A DNA stretch of 47,248 nt from Arenibacter nanhaiticus. GTDB lineage: Bacteria > Bacteroidota > Bacteroidia > Flavobacteriales > Flavobacteriaceae. The notes beneath the pieces are model-generated. The model saw only the letters and a program-made list of their open reading frames with translations, was not told the origin of the DNA and ran no database searches. Position 1 is the stretch's first letter, and each line of letters starts with the position of its first letter. Of the stretch, positions 25,218 to 33,300 are shown piece after piece. The stretch spans positions 1-47,248 of the forward strand of contig NZ_FQYX01000030.1 of NCBI RefSeq assembly GCF_900141935.1. The letters run 5' to 3'. The position numbers and the translations under genes were made by a program.

Positions 25218-26390
25218 CTAACAATTTTCCTGAATTTTTAGTATGTATTCGCTAGGACTAAGGTTCTTTAAATTCTTAAAAGCCTTGCTAAACGAACTTC
25301 TATTGGCAAAGCCACACTCCTCGGCCAGGGCCTCCATGGTGTTATTTTCTAAAAAACCGTTATCGATTAAATATTTGGCATGCTCCATCCGTAAATTATT
25401 CTTATAAGTAGTAAAACTTATACCGTAATATTGGTGTATGAAATACGATAAATGATGGGCTGGCATTTCTAGTTCCCTAGCAAATTTAGTTACAGTGAAA
25501 TCCTGCTTCAGGTATAATTTCCTTTGGGCAAGGAGCTCCAATTTCTCTTTTATCTCGGTTTCATCCAAGCCAAATTTTAAATCGGCACCTACATCCGTAG
25601 TTTCATCTTTAATAAGTGGTATTTTTCTTGATCGGGGATACCCATAAAGGATCATGGGGAAATATATGGGAACCACTCCAATAGCAAAGAGAATTAAATA
25701 CAGTAAAACCGTAACAATAACGCTTCCGTTTTCCAAGCCAAAAAAGTGGTTAAATATACTGAAATCGATCCATTTTTCAACAGCATGCGCAATCGCCATC
25801 AAAGACATCACCATTAGCATCAGCCAAAAAAACATTAACCATTTGTTCAATGTCATCTTCAACTGATCCGTAGCGCCTTCATTTAAGAAAGCCCATAACT
25901 TAGGTAATATAACCAACAAGAAAACACATTGCCAAATATGACGGAGCAGATAATGTTGGTACAAAGTCAATAACCAATAATGGGCTTTAAACCTATTTTC
26001 AGTATCTGTAATTGCTCCCTGCAAAATGTCCTCGTAAACCTTACTCGGGGCTGCGTAAACAGCCCCCACATCTACTACCCCCAATAAAAAAGGCACAAAC
26101 AAAAGCAAGTATTCTTTTTTCCATAAAAATTTATCCTCTATAAGGGCTTCGAAATAAAAATAAATCGGAACGATTATGAGATTATATAGAATAAGGGGCC
26201 ATAAAAAAAACCAAGAGAATTGATTAAGGTGTCCTGCTTCTACAACATAGGTCTGCAAGGTATAAATGGAGATAATAAAGTAAAAACAGCCTAAAAATAA
26301 AGTGGCTTTGGTATTCGTAAATTTTTTAAAGAAAAACAAGGAGGTCAAAACAATACCAAAGAGGGAGGTTATTAATAAAATACTATTCAA
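25218..26390 (-). CDS. Membrane-anchored AraC-family transcriptional regulator
   Basis: This 390-aa regulator starts with several hydrophobic helices that form about seven membrane segments across residues 1-255 (SILLITSLFGIVLTSLFFF, LFLGCFYFIISIYTLQTYV, FWLMLMVMSLMAIAHAV). A cytosolic AraC-type double HTH of about 100 residues follows at the C-terminus (LYLKQDFTVTKFARELEM; NNTMEALAEECGFANRSSFS; KNLSPSEYI). This layout is widespread in Flavobacteria, where the membrane part is thought to sense an external or lipid signal. It is on the minus strand and alone, between two copies of short duplicated blocks. Target genes are not evident. Confidence 0.85.
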   Translation of the reverse strand: MNSILLITSLFGIVLTSLFFFKKFTNTKATLFLGCFYFIISIYTLQTYVVEAGHLNQFSWFFLWPLILYNLIIVPIYFYFEALIEDKFLWKKEYLLLFVPFLLGVVDVGAVYAAPSKVYEDILQGAITDTENRFKAHYWLLTLYQHYLLRHIWQCVFLLVILPKLWAFLNEGATDQLKMTLNKWLMFFWLMLMVMSLMAIAHAVEKWIDFSIFNHFFGLENGSVIVTVLLYLILFAIGVVPIYFPMILYGYPRSRKIPLIKDETTDVGADLKFGLDETEIKEKLELLAQRKLYLKQDFTVTKFARELEMPAHHLSYFIHQYYGISFTTYKNNLRMEHAKYLIDNGFLENNTMEALAEECGFANRSSFSKAFKNLKNLSPSEYILKIQENC

Positions 26391-27293
26391 ATTACAATTA
26401 TTTAAAAAAATTAAAACCCTAGTGTTATTTAAATAATAGGCAATATACTTGAGCTATTTTATGAGCAAAAGAGATATTTAGCCATACATGGAAAAAAACA
26501 ACTTTGGACTTTTCAGTTCAAATAAGTCCATTAGTGCTTTACTTATTTTTTAGTGCCACAAGAGCGTTTATACATAAAGAAGTTAAAATTCCTACATTAT
26601 TAGACGAAACTAAATTTTTATTCGGTTAAAAGGAATAAATCTTGATTTATATCAAGTTATTACAACAATTCAAAACGGATAATAGTATTTTACAATTAAA
26701 AATTGACAGACATTTTATGAAAGGATGATAGACTCAGTAGGATAATGAGGGGGCTAACTGCTCAAGAAAAAGGCCGATTCTGGGACCAAGCAAACAATTA
26801 TCGCCACTACCCTCAGAACCGCTCGGCAACCGCTCGGCAACCGCTTTCTTGTTTCCGCCCGCTCCAACAACCAAGCCCTTGTCTTTTGCATTTTTGGAGA
26901 TCCTTAGTACGAGAACAAAAGCATTCCTATTGAAAAAGCCTGTAAAAAAGCAGGGATTAGCAAAAGCACTTTTTACAGGGTAGAACAGTCTTTAGGAATG
27001 TTTGGATAACGACTTACTTGTAATATGTTTTTCGCAATGATATCGTAAAGCAATATGAGTTCAGAAGGATGTGCCGAAAGTACTGAAAATTCTAGATTAG
27101 AGTCTAATTCATGCTTCAGGGAATCTCTATGTGATCGCCAACTGTATTTTTCTTTGAGTGCGATTAAGGTATTTTCATTTGGCGGTCGGAATCGAAATGC
27201 ATATGGTATTCCATTTTTACGGCCATTTCATGGTCTTGATTAAAACTACTATACATAGTCTAAAACTATAAATGTTGTATATTATCCACAAAT
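26391..27293. other. Gene-poor stretch with repeat modules and a recombinase fragment
   Basis: About 900 bp without an intact gene. It is AT-rich up to 26740. A duplicated block shared with 25013-25107 lies at 26808-26897. The 3' fragment of a serine recombinase gene follows (26909-27006). The end (27200-27290) is AT-rich and should hold the promoter of the HTH gene at 27294. Short open frames here have no protein-like features. Confidence 0.5.
26909..27006 (+). pseudogene. 3' fragment of a serine recombinase gene
   Basis: About 98 bp match the end of the recombinase at 23219-23794 almost exactly: YENKSIPI, then E(A/K)CKKAGISKSTFYRVEQSL and a Gly-stop ending. The few differences (for example a Lys for a Gln-Glu region, and Met-Phe near the end) show it is a separate, diverged copy. 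The rest of that gene is gone and the fragment is fused directly to the duplicated block before it. Confidence 0.8.
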
Positions 27294-27611
27294 ATGATAT
27301 GTTTGTTTTTAATATGCAACAAAATAAATCCAAAGAGATCAATCATACTACCAAAGTATCAGAAGGTTTTTGAGCAGTTAGGTGAAAACATAAAGCTTGC
27401 GCGAAAACGAAGAAAGCTAACGACTGAGCAAGTTTCTGAACGGGCTGGTATTAATCGCACTACACTTTACAGAATTGAAAAAGGTGCCTCAGCTGTTGCC
27501 ATAGGTTCTTATTTTAATGTGATAAGGGTGCTTAATTTAGAGGATGATTTTAAAAAGCTTGCCATGGATGATGAATTCGGCAGAAAATTACAAGATCTTG
27601 ATTTACTATAA
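27294..27611 (+). CDS. HipB-like XRE-family HTH protein, orphan
   Basis: This 105-aa protein has an XRE-type HTH at about 30-85 (LGENIKLARKRRKLTTEQVS, then ERAGINRTTLYRIEKG) and a C-terminal tail (DEFGRKLQDLDLL) typical of Bacteroidota HipB antitoxins. HipB normally represses its operon and binds the kinase toxin HipA. No HipA follows: after the stop there is only a 31-codon frame (27618-27713) and AT-rich sequence. So it is an orphan, left after loss of the toxin or acting as a free regulator. The ATG at 27294 gives a slightly long N-terminus (MICLFLICNKINPK), which may not all be translated. Confidence 0.75.
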   Translation: MICLFLICNKINPKRSIILPKYQKVFEQLGENIKLARKRRKLTTEQVSERAGINRTTLYRIEKGASAVAIGSYFNVIRVLNLEDDFKKLAMDDEFGRKLQDLDLL

Positions 27612-27968
27612 TAAAAATGGCTGGAGGAAAATTTAAAAGCAATTTATTCAATATTATTTTTTTAGGTTCATCTACTTCAGCTTACGAACAATGGAACACA
27701 CATGAAAAGTAGTGTGTAAACAAACACGTACTTTTATTTCAGATGTAGCGTTCATAGATATAACATTTATCATTACTTTGGTATTGAACCAGCTATTTTT
27801 AAATACTTAGTTATTGGCAAACATTGGTTTATTCATTTAATTTGGTAATTTTATCTAAATTATAGTTATCAAGGAGCTATTGTTTTTAATAAATAGGATC
27901 ATTACTTTTGCACAAGTTTTCGAATAGTGTAATTTTAGTAATTGGACTTTAATTGAAAGCGCACTTTT
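27612..27968. promoter_or_regulatory. AT-rich intergenic with promoter for the following pair
   Basis: A 31-codon frame right after the HTH gene (27618-27713) shows no family features. The -7 box TACTTTTG (27903-27910, TAnnTTTG) lies 58 bp before the next start, with a TTG-rich stretch about 20 bp further upstream as a possible -33 element. Nothing else was seen. Confidence 0.45.
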
Positions 27969-28421
27969 ATGTTAGAGAAATCAGAAAATAACTTAAATCT
28001 ATTGGACTTTGGTATTGTTGGAGAGCAACTTACCATTAGTGAACTTTTACATTCTTCTTATGTTAGGGGGCGTGAAGATTTTCAAAAAGAAGTTGAAGTT
28101 GATTTCAAGAAGAATATTCAATCAGCGGCTCATTCATCTTCCTTATTAAAATCTAAATTATCAGAAATTGGCGTAGATGTAAAAGGTATGTTCTTGAAAG
28201 TTATCAATTTCAATACTTTTAAGTGTCTAGTTATTGTTGATGAAGAAGATTTTTATTCTCGAAACAAGCGCTGGAATTCATATAAAATATCTGAGGATAT
28301 TAATAGTACGAATAGTAGAATTGATTTGACATTTTCATTTATGTCCAATTCTGAAGAACTAATGGTTGATAATGTTATTTCTGATGGTTTTATTTTTAAA
28401 TATGGCACAGAAAAAATATAA
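27969..28421 (+). CDS. Hypothetical protein, first gene of an overlapping pair (150 aa)
   Basis: This 150-aa protein starts MLEKSENNLNLLDFGIVGEQ. It has mixed alpha/beta composition, with a strand pattern in the middle (FLKVINFNTFKCLVIVDEED) and no membrane part. No family is recognised. The gene ends 20 bp inside the next one (true ATG at 28402), an overlap that usually means tight translational coupling of two interacting products. Read with the helical, possibly HEPN-like partner, it could be the antitoxin or a regulatory subunit of a two-gene module. It has a well-placed TAnnTTTG promoter box. Very AT-rich, as are other cargo genes here. Confidence 0.6.
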   Translation: MLEKSENNLNLLDFGIVGEQLTISELLHSSYVRGREDFQKEVEVDFKKNIQSAAHSSSLLKSKLSEIGVDVKGMFLKVINFNTFKCLVIVDEEDFYSRNKRWNSYKISEDINSTNSRIDLTFSFMSNSEELMVDNVISDGFIFKYGTEKI

Positions 28422-28842
28422 TGCATTTGACCACGCATCTCACAACTTAAAAGCTCACAATTATATAAAGGAATCTGGTGATTTTCCTGATTGGGAAATC
28501 ACGACAGCTTTTTATTGTTCACTCAAATTTTTTGAGGGAAGTCTTTTTCCTGATACATATTTTCATCCGGGAAAAGAGGATGAAGGAAAAAAAAGAGATT
28601 TTCGTTCATATAATGAGTATAAGCAGGTTTTTTCAAGATTTTGTCAAGGCACTCCGCATGACATAATGAAGAAGTTTGTAAAGCATAACACTACTATCGA
28701 AATTTGGAATAGTTATAATGACCTGTATGACCTTTGCCATAATTCAAGATATAAAAATTATCAAATTGATCCACGAGATTTAATAATAGCAAGAGAATCT
28801 TTAGAGTCCATTAGAACGTATTGCACAGATAATTTAAAGTAA
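28402..28842 (+). CDS. Helical protein, possible HEPN domain (146 aa)
   Basis: The best start is the ATG at 28402 (MAQKKYNAFDHASHNLKAHN); an earlier Met at 28366 would add 12 hydrophobic residues that do not look native. The product is almost all helix. It resembles HEPN-type bundles in having HNYIKESGDFPDWEITTAFY near the start (paired His and an aromatic-rich helix) and LYDLCHNSRYKNY near the C-terminus. The standard RX4-6H nuclease motif is not clearly present, so enzymatic activity is doubtful. It overlaps the upstream gene by 20 bp. A toxin-antitoxin or abortive infection pair is a reasonable guess, not shown. Confidence 0.55.
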   Translation: MAQKKYNAFDHASHNLKAHNYIKESGDFPDWEITTAFYCSLKFFEGSLFPDTYFHPGKEDEGKKRDFRSYNEYKQVFSRFCQGTPHDIMKKFVKHNTTIEIWNSYNDLYDLCHNSRYKNYQIDPRDLIIARESLESIRTYCTDNLK

Positions 28843-29154
28843 TTTCAACGGCTCTGCTCGTATGGTGTTGGAATGGATTTGTATGGACCTTGCAACGGTA
28901 TTGAACGACTTAAAATTTGAGTTTCCTACTACGTTATACCACTGTGCCAATTTTAGTCTTGCTACATAATCGCTTAATTATAGTTTTACGAATTATGCAA
29001 TACTTTTTTTGCTTATCCTACAATTTTTCTTGCATTAACAATAATACTTATTAATTGTGTAAGAATTTTAACGGATATTTAAATGCTTTTATAGGTTTAA
29101 TTGCTTCTTTTGTAGAAAATGAACTTACTTAAGCAGTACTAAAATCATTCAGTT
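28843..29154. other. Intergenic with duplicated AT-rich block
   Basis: No gene. 28970-29078 is the second copy of the block at 25122-25231 (AATTATAGTTTTACGAATTA, then TACTTTTTTTGCTT, then AATACTTATTAATTGTGTAA). The two copies lie on the outer sides of the AraC-to-HEPN segment, so that segment could have been brought in, or could be lost, by recombination between them. Confidence 0.5.
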
Positions 29155-29406
29155 ATGAAACTAAATTATTCCATATTGGAATTTCTTTACAGAAACCGAA
29201 AAAGGGGATTTTCTAGGATAACGCATATTTGTTTAGATCCCAATAGAGCCACGCAAATAGCAAGAAAAATGAAGGAGGAGGGACTGATAGATTTTAAACA
29301 GCGTAGGTTTATGGGAAGCAACGGGGAACTTTCTTTCATTGCACCACCGGCATTGATGATCACACCATTGGGAATAGAGATGATCGAGTCCCAGGATATG
29401 GAGTAA
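29155..29406 (+). CDS. Small winged-helix protein (83 aa)
   Basis: This is an 83-aa basic protein with a compact winged-helix pattern. Residues about 5-45 form helices (YSILEFLYRNRKRGFSRITH; LDPNRATQIARKMKEEGLI). The wing follows as DFKQRRFMGSNGELSFIAP, and the end ITPLGIEMIESQ is the closing helix seen in small MarR/PadR-like or archaeal-type HTH proteins. It should bind DNA in the cytosol. It is a single gene with no partner, bounded by a duplicated block before it and an IS256-end remnant after it. Target and ligand are unknown. Confidence 0.65.
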   Translation: MKLNYSILEFLYRNRKRGFSRITHICLDPNRATQIARKMKEEGLIDFKQRRFMGSNGELSFIAPPALMITPLGIEMIESQDME

Positions 29407-29431
29407 AATCACTCCGTAGGAAGCTCGATCG

Positions 29432-29484
29432 GTAAGTTTACAAAACATGTTATTTTAAACTTACACAGTTAACGGGATAGTGTC
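29432..29484. mobile_element. Solo IS256-type end
   Basis: GTTATTTTAAACTTACACAG followed by TTAACGGGATAGTGTC (29449-29484) matches the IS256 right end at 316-351 with a single clear change. An extra inverted piece, GTAAGTTT (29432-29439), pairs with AAACTTAC inside it (29457-29464). This looks like the trace left by imprecise loss of an element, or a very small derivative. Confidence 0.65.
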
Positions 29485-29501
29485 GTTGTATGTGAATCCC
29501 A

Positions 29502-29698
29502 ACTCTTGGTACAAAACCAACCGAAGGATGAAGGAACAACTTCATGCTTTTTTGCCCCTTTTTCATTTTATAACTATAACATATACAGTATATGGCTTCT
29601 GGTGGCTGCTACCCTTCCACTAGGCCTATTTCAAATTCTTACTTAATTTGTACTTGAGTTCTTAGCGTACGTTTTCGCGCCGATGGGCTTCATACCCC
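29502..29698 (+). repeat. R1 dispersed repeat, copy F
   Basis: Contains TTGGTACAAAACCAACCGAA, a weakened core (GCTTTTTTGCCCCTTTTTCA, 29545-29564), the CATATACAGTATATGG palindrome, CTACCCTTCCACTAGGCC and the distal block GCGTACGTTTTCGCGCCGAT ending CATACCCC. The distal block lies inside the 3' end of the serine hydrolase gene (29662-30723), giving its last 11-12 codons. Confidence 0.8.
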
Positions 29699-30723
29699 TT
29701 TTTCTTTCTAATAATTTTTACAATTCGGTTAATTATAATTTCCGATAAATTCCATTCATAACCTTCAAAATCTGTTGTATTAATAAATTGAACGACTACT
29801 GCATCAATATCTTTATGGTATTCCGCAAGGCTTTGATAACCAACTACCAAACCTCCATGATTATATTCATAAGGATAGATTTCTTGTTCTTCTTCGTCAA
29901 ATACCGAACCATCGTTCAGTGCTCGAAGGAATATACCCACATCTTCTGCTGTGGTCAACATTCCGTATTCACGAGCTTTAAAATCTTCCTCATAACCCAC
30001 ATAATATCCACTCATAACATCATCTAAATCGACTTCGGTAATCGAAAAAAAGGTGTTTTTCAGCTCTAAGGGAATCAATATTTTCTCTTTGATATACTTA
30101 TTGTGGCTATAACCTAAGACATCATCCATAATCCTACGCAGCAGTAAATAATTTGTGTTTGAATATTCATATCCTTTATCAGGTTTAAAACTGGCTGGTA
30201 GGTCGAGGGCAAAATCTAAGGCATTTTTGCCATTTTGCTGTTCATTTTCCCAATAAGATGGATTATCAGTGAAATTTGGAATACCAGAACGGTGTTGAAT
30301 CATCATCTTCAATGTGATTTTTTCAGCATTTTCAATTCTACCTTTGAGCTCTGGGAGGTAGTCAGTGAGCGTTTTATCAAAAGACAAACGCTTTTCCTTT
30401 ACCAATTTAGTAGCTACTACTGCCGTATAAAGTTTGCTAATGCTGGCAATCTTGAAGAGAGATTTTGGGTCGGCTGGTATTTTTTTTTCTCTGTCTTTCC
30501 AACCGCCTGTATAATATGCTGGTGGTTTCCCTGCTTGGTCTACGTAAACAATCATTCCATCAAATCCATATCCGATGGCTTCATCTACTTGTTCTTGAAT
30601 AGTATCAGGAAGAGGTAAAATCCAAGCTTTTACCAAAATCCACGGAACGAAGTATAATGATATTGCTGTTCCAATAAACAATAAAATGCGTACAATCCAC
30701 TTTGCTTTTTTATTTTTTATCAT
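29662..30723 (-). CDS. Serine hydrolase, beta-lactamase class C/PBP-like
   Basis: This 353-aa enzyme of the beta-lactamase/penicillin-binding family has an N-terminal membrane anchor or signal segment (about 12-35, VRILLFIGTAISLYFVPWIL), so the catalytic part should face the periplasm. The SxxK motif is SISK (about 93-96, KIASISKLYTAVVATKLV) and the YxN motif is Y-S-N (about 195-197, GYEYSNTNYLLLRR). A third motif HGG follows at about 301 (YEYNHGGLVVGY). Such proteins act as peptidases or esterases. The last residues (GYEAHRRENVR) are encoded by repeat R1 copy F, so the natural C-terminus may have been replaced. It is 5 bp from the DUF6090 gene upstream, with which it forms an operon. Confidence 0.82.
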   Translation of the reverse strand: MIKNKKAKWIVRILLFIGTAISLYFVPWILVKAWILPLPDTIQEQVDEAIGYGFDGMIVYVDQAGKPPAYYTGGWKDREKKIPADPKSLFKIASISKLYTAVVATKLVKEKRLSFDKTLTDYLPELKGRIENAEKITLKMMIQHRSGIPNFTDNPSYWENEQQNGKNALDFALDLPASFKPDKGYEYSNTNYLLLRRIMDDVLGYSHNKYIKEKILIPLELKNTFFSITEVDLDDVMSGYYVGYEEDFKAREYGMLTTAEDVGIFLRALNDGSVFDEEEQEIYPYEYNHGGLVVGYQSLAEYHKDIDAVVVQFINTTDFEGYEWNLSEIIINRIVKIIRKKKGYEAHRRENVR

Positions 30724-30728
30724 ATTAT

Positions 30729-31493
30729 TTAGTCTGCGGTTGTCCGATCTATTTCTTCAATTATAAGATGCCCTAGTTCTGTTAATTCTTGATATTGTTC
30801 AATCATAGTATCGAATTGCCACGCTGCCAAACTAATAACATTTCGGTAGGCTGGTTTTGCGGTGTACTCAATGAATGCTTGATCATATTCGGACTGGGGT
30901 GTAGCTTTGTTTGCTAATGAATCTAATGGCATAAATGCAGAAGCTAAAATAACTGACCTGTCGAATTGAGTATCGAGGTAATTTTCTTGATGAACGGTAT
31001 ACTGATTATAACTCTTTTCGTTTTCTGCAATAATGTCCACTAATCCGTGGTATTTAGCTAAAAGCGAATCGAGTTTTGTATTGTTTATTTTACCATAATA
31101 GGCAGAGTTTTTCAATGATTCATAACCACCTGAATTGGGTTTGAAATAGAAATCGGCAAAGGCAGTACCAGCTATCATGAATAAAAAAAGATTTTCATTT
31201 TCAGTCTTTTGCAAAATGCTATTTCGCGCTTTTTTACAGAGGTCTGCAATCTGTTTTCTTCCTTTTGATAGTTGTTCTAATTGTTCTATATCTTCTGCTG
31301 TATGTGTTTTAATTTTAGTTAAATATTCATTTAACGAATCATTATCCTTAATCGACTGGTTCCAATTATTTATCTGTATCGCAATCAAAATTCCAATGAC
31401 AACCAGAACGATTTCTCCTAAAGCATACTTCAGGTACTGAGTTTTTTTATTGTCTATAATCAACTTATTTCGAATTTTTCTAAATAATTTCAT
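30729..31493 (-). CDS. DUF6090 family membrane protein
   Basis: This 254-aa protein has the hallmark of the Flavobacterial DUF6090 family: a basic N-terminus (MKLFRKIRNKLIIDNKKTQY), then one membrane helix (YALGEIVLVVIGILIAIQIN) and NNWNQ right after. The rest is a soluble helical domain rich in Gln, Glu and Asn (EDIEQLEQLSKGRKQIADLC, SEYDQAFIEYTAKPAYRN), probably periplasmic. The family function is not known. It is the first gene of a two-gene minus-strand unit with the serine hydrolase (5 bp apart). Family assignment is strong through the N-terminal motif. Confidence 0.85.
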   Translation of the reverse strand: MKLFRKIRNKLIIDNKKTQYLKYALGEIVLVVIGILIAIQINNWNQSIKDNDSLNEYLTKIKTHTAEDIEQLEQLSKGRKQIADLCKKARNSILQKTENENLFLFMIAGTAFADFYFKPNSGGYESLKNSAYYGKINNTKLDSLLAKYHGLVDIIAENEKSYNQYTVHQENYLDTQFDRSVILASAFMPLDSLANKATPQSEYDQAFIEYTAKPAYRNVISLAAWQFDTMIEQYQELTELGHLIIEEIDRTTAD

Positions 31494-32053
31494 GGTTGAT
31501 TCAAATTAGCCACAACGTTCTTGTGTATGATTTCGGTCTGGGAAATCCTTAAGGATTTTTCGGGAAAGGAATCGTTCCGGATTAAAAGTAATGAATTTTC
31601 TCTTTTGCAGGAAGTAAGACTGAATTATAGCCACTATTGTAAGCAGTTTATTCTAAGAGCTATTGAATAGGCACGAATTTATAATTTAGATTTAAATGTC
31701 TCTTGGCAATAAGAATTCGCTTTTCAAGAGTCTATAAAACAGAAGGGAATTGTCATTTTTCCTTGTAAAATCAACCATTTATGGAACTTAGAATTAATCA
31801 AGTTCATGAGTGGTTATATGAAGTTAAATTTTAGGTTTTCATCTCATATTTTCAATAATTAACGGTATAGAAAAAGCCAGTCGTTGTAGTCGTATGGGAA
31901 TCTAGACCGGAATGATTTGAATCATTCCATAAACCTTATTAACCTTGATAATCCCTATCTACATAACATTTAAAGCCATTTTCACAACGTATAATGGGAT
32001 GAAACATGTTATTTACCTACTTTAACGATGATATAAACTGCAAATCATCCCTT
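31494..32053. other. Intergenic region with a perfect palindrome
   Basis: About 550 bp between divergent genes. A perfect 16-bp palindrome AAATCCTTAAGGATTT lies at 31543-31558, close to a CCACAACGTTCTTGTG motif (31510-31525). These could serve as regulator sites for DUF6090. No ORF is convincing, and an R1 copy is missing here. Confidence 0.4.
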
Positions 32054-32749
32054 ATGAAATTAAGAAGTGTAATTGTGGACGATTCATCTTTACAGCGGAT
32101 TGCCGTGGCAAAGTTAATAAATGATCATCCAAACTTATTACTGGTAGCGGAGTACAGCAATGCTCTTGAAGCAAGGAAAGGCATCGAAAGCAATGAGATA
32201 GATCTTATTTTCCTAGATATTGAAATGCCGATCATTAATGGTTTCGATCTTTTGGAGTCTATGAGTAGCCGTCCACAGGTAGTCTTGATAACCGGTAAGG
32301 CCGATTATGCCCTTAAGGCATTTGATTACGATGTAACGGATTATCTTCACAAACCCCTCTCTTCAGCTCGTTTTAATATCTCGGTTAAGAGAGCAGTAGG
32401 TAAATATGAACAGCTAAATAAAGTAAACGAAAATGAGGAGCATATCGTTGTGAAAAGCAACCTGAAAAATCGAAAAGTTTTCCTTGACGACATAAAATGG
32501 ATCGAAGCCCTTGGCGACTATATTAAATTGGTTACGGATGATGCTAATATCGTTATACTATCTACCATGAAATCCTTTAAACAAAAGTTGCCGGAGGATA
32601 AATTCCTTAGAATACATAAATCTTATATCATAAACCTGGATAAGATCGAAAAGTACACTAGTAAGAATGTTGAAGTTTCCGGAAAACAAATACCGTTAAG
32701 CCGAAATAAAAAAACAGAATTGATGGAGGCGCTGAATACGCCCTCTTAG
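32054..32749 (+). CDS. LytTR-family response regulator
   Basis: This response regulator has a receiver domain at residues 1-120 (MKLRSVIVDDSSLQRIAVAK; phosphorylation Asp in LIFLDIEMPI; conserved Thr/Lys in VLITGKADYA and DYLHKPLS) and a LytTR DNA-binding domain at about 135-231 (VKSNLKNRKVFLDDIKWIEA, FLRIHKSYIINLDKIEKY). I prefer the ATG at 32054; an earlier ATG at 32006 would add an unrelated N-terminus. It would bind DNA direct repeats on phosphorylation. No histidine kinase is adjacent, so it is an orphan here. The kinase may be elsewhere or the original partner may have been lost. Confidence 0.85.
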   Translation: MKLRSVIVDDSSLQRIAVAKLINDHPNLLLVAEYSNALEARKGIESNEIDLIFLDIEMPIINGFDLLESMSSRPQVVLITGKADYALKAFDYDVTDYLHKPLSSARFNISVKRAVGKYEQLNKVNENEEHIVVKSNLKNRKVFLDDIKWIEALGDYIKLVTDDANIVILSTMKSFKQKLPEDKFLRIHKSYIINLDKIEKYTSKNVEVSGKQIPLSRNKKTELMEALNTPS

Positions 32750-32769
32750 AAAATTAAGGAGCATTGCTT

Positions 32770-33231
32770 CTATTTCTTCAACTCCATATGTAAAATGGGA
32801 TAAGGTTTTCGGGAAGAATCCAATTCAGAGCGACCTATTATTTCAAATCCGCAATGTTTGTAAAAGCCAACCGCTTGTTCATTCTGTTCATTTACGTCAA
32901 CTTTAGTAACATTTAGATTGTCAATAGAATAATCCAATAATGATTTACCTATCCTTTTCCCTCTATAATCAGGGTGAATGAATAGCATTTCTAAGTTCTG
33001 TTCAGCGGCACCAAGAAAACCGACTATATGGTTCTTATTGTTCCTTATACACCGTAATTCAACTGCATCCAAATATGTGTTTAAGATTAGAGGTTTAAAA
33101 TATTCAATATCTTCTTCTCTTATAAAATGATGTGTTGCTCTTACCGAAGACTCCCATACATTTACTACTTCTTGGTATTCAGTTTTATTTATTATATCTA
33201 TTTTCTGCCCCATTTCCTTTATTCCTGCCAA
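32770..33231 (-). CDS. GNAT-family N-acetyltransferase
   Basis: This 153-aa acetyltransferase uses acetyl-CoA to acetylate amines of small molecules or proteins. The GNAT fold is clear: VVNVWESSVRATHHFIREED at the start, LEMLFIHPDYRGKRIGKSLL as motif A (R/Q-x-x-G-x-G/A type, here RGKRIG), then VDVNEQNEQAVGFYKHCGFE as motif B, and PILHMELKK at the end. It is close to the YjdJ/putative-acetyltransferase group with the IREEDIEYF pattern. It converges on the LytTR gene, with an R2 repeat immediately upstream of its start. Substrate unknown. Confidence 0.88.
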   Translation of the reverse strand: MAGIKEMGQKIDIINKTEYQEVVNVWESSVRATHHFIREEDIEYFKPLILNTYLDAVELRCIRNNKNHIVGFLGAAEQNLEMLFIHPDYRGKRIGKSLLDYSIDNLNVTKVDVNEQNEQAVGFYKHCGFEIIGRSELDSSRKPYPILHMELKK

Positions 33232-33300
33232 CTCCTAACATCAGTTTAATACATACTGTTTACCGGTGTTTTGGATAACCAATATTATTACAATTATAAG
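33226..33300 (-). repeat. R2 dispersed repeat, copy 2
   Basis: AACTCCTAACATCAGTTTAA, then ACTGTTTACCGGTGTTTTGG, ATAACCAATATTATTACAAT and TATAAGG. It is a diverged version of 19913-19985 and begins right at the start codon of the GNAT gene, as copy 1 lies close to the start of a minus-strand gene. A partial copy (CCAATATTATTACAATTGTA) lies at about 40618-40637. Confidence 0.55.

Noticed and set aside
26745-27243. Two 62-aa frames before the HTH gene
   Set aside because: They cross the duplicated block and the recombinase fragment; composition not protein-like.
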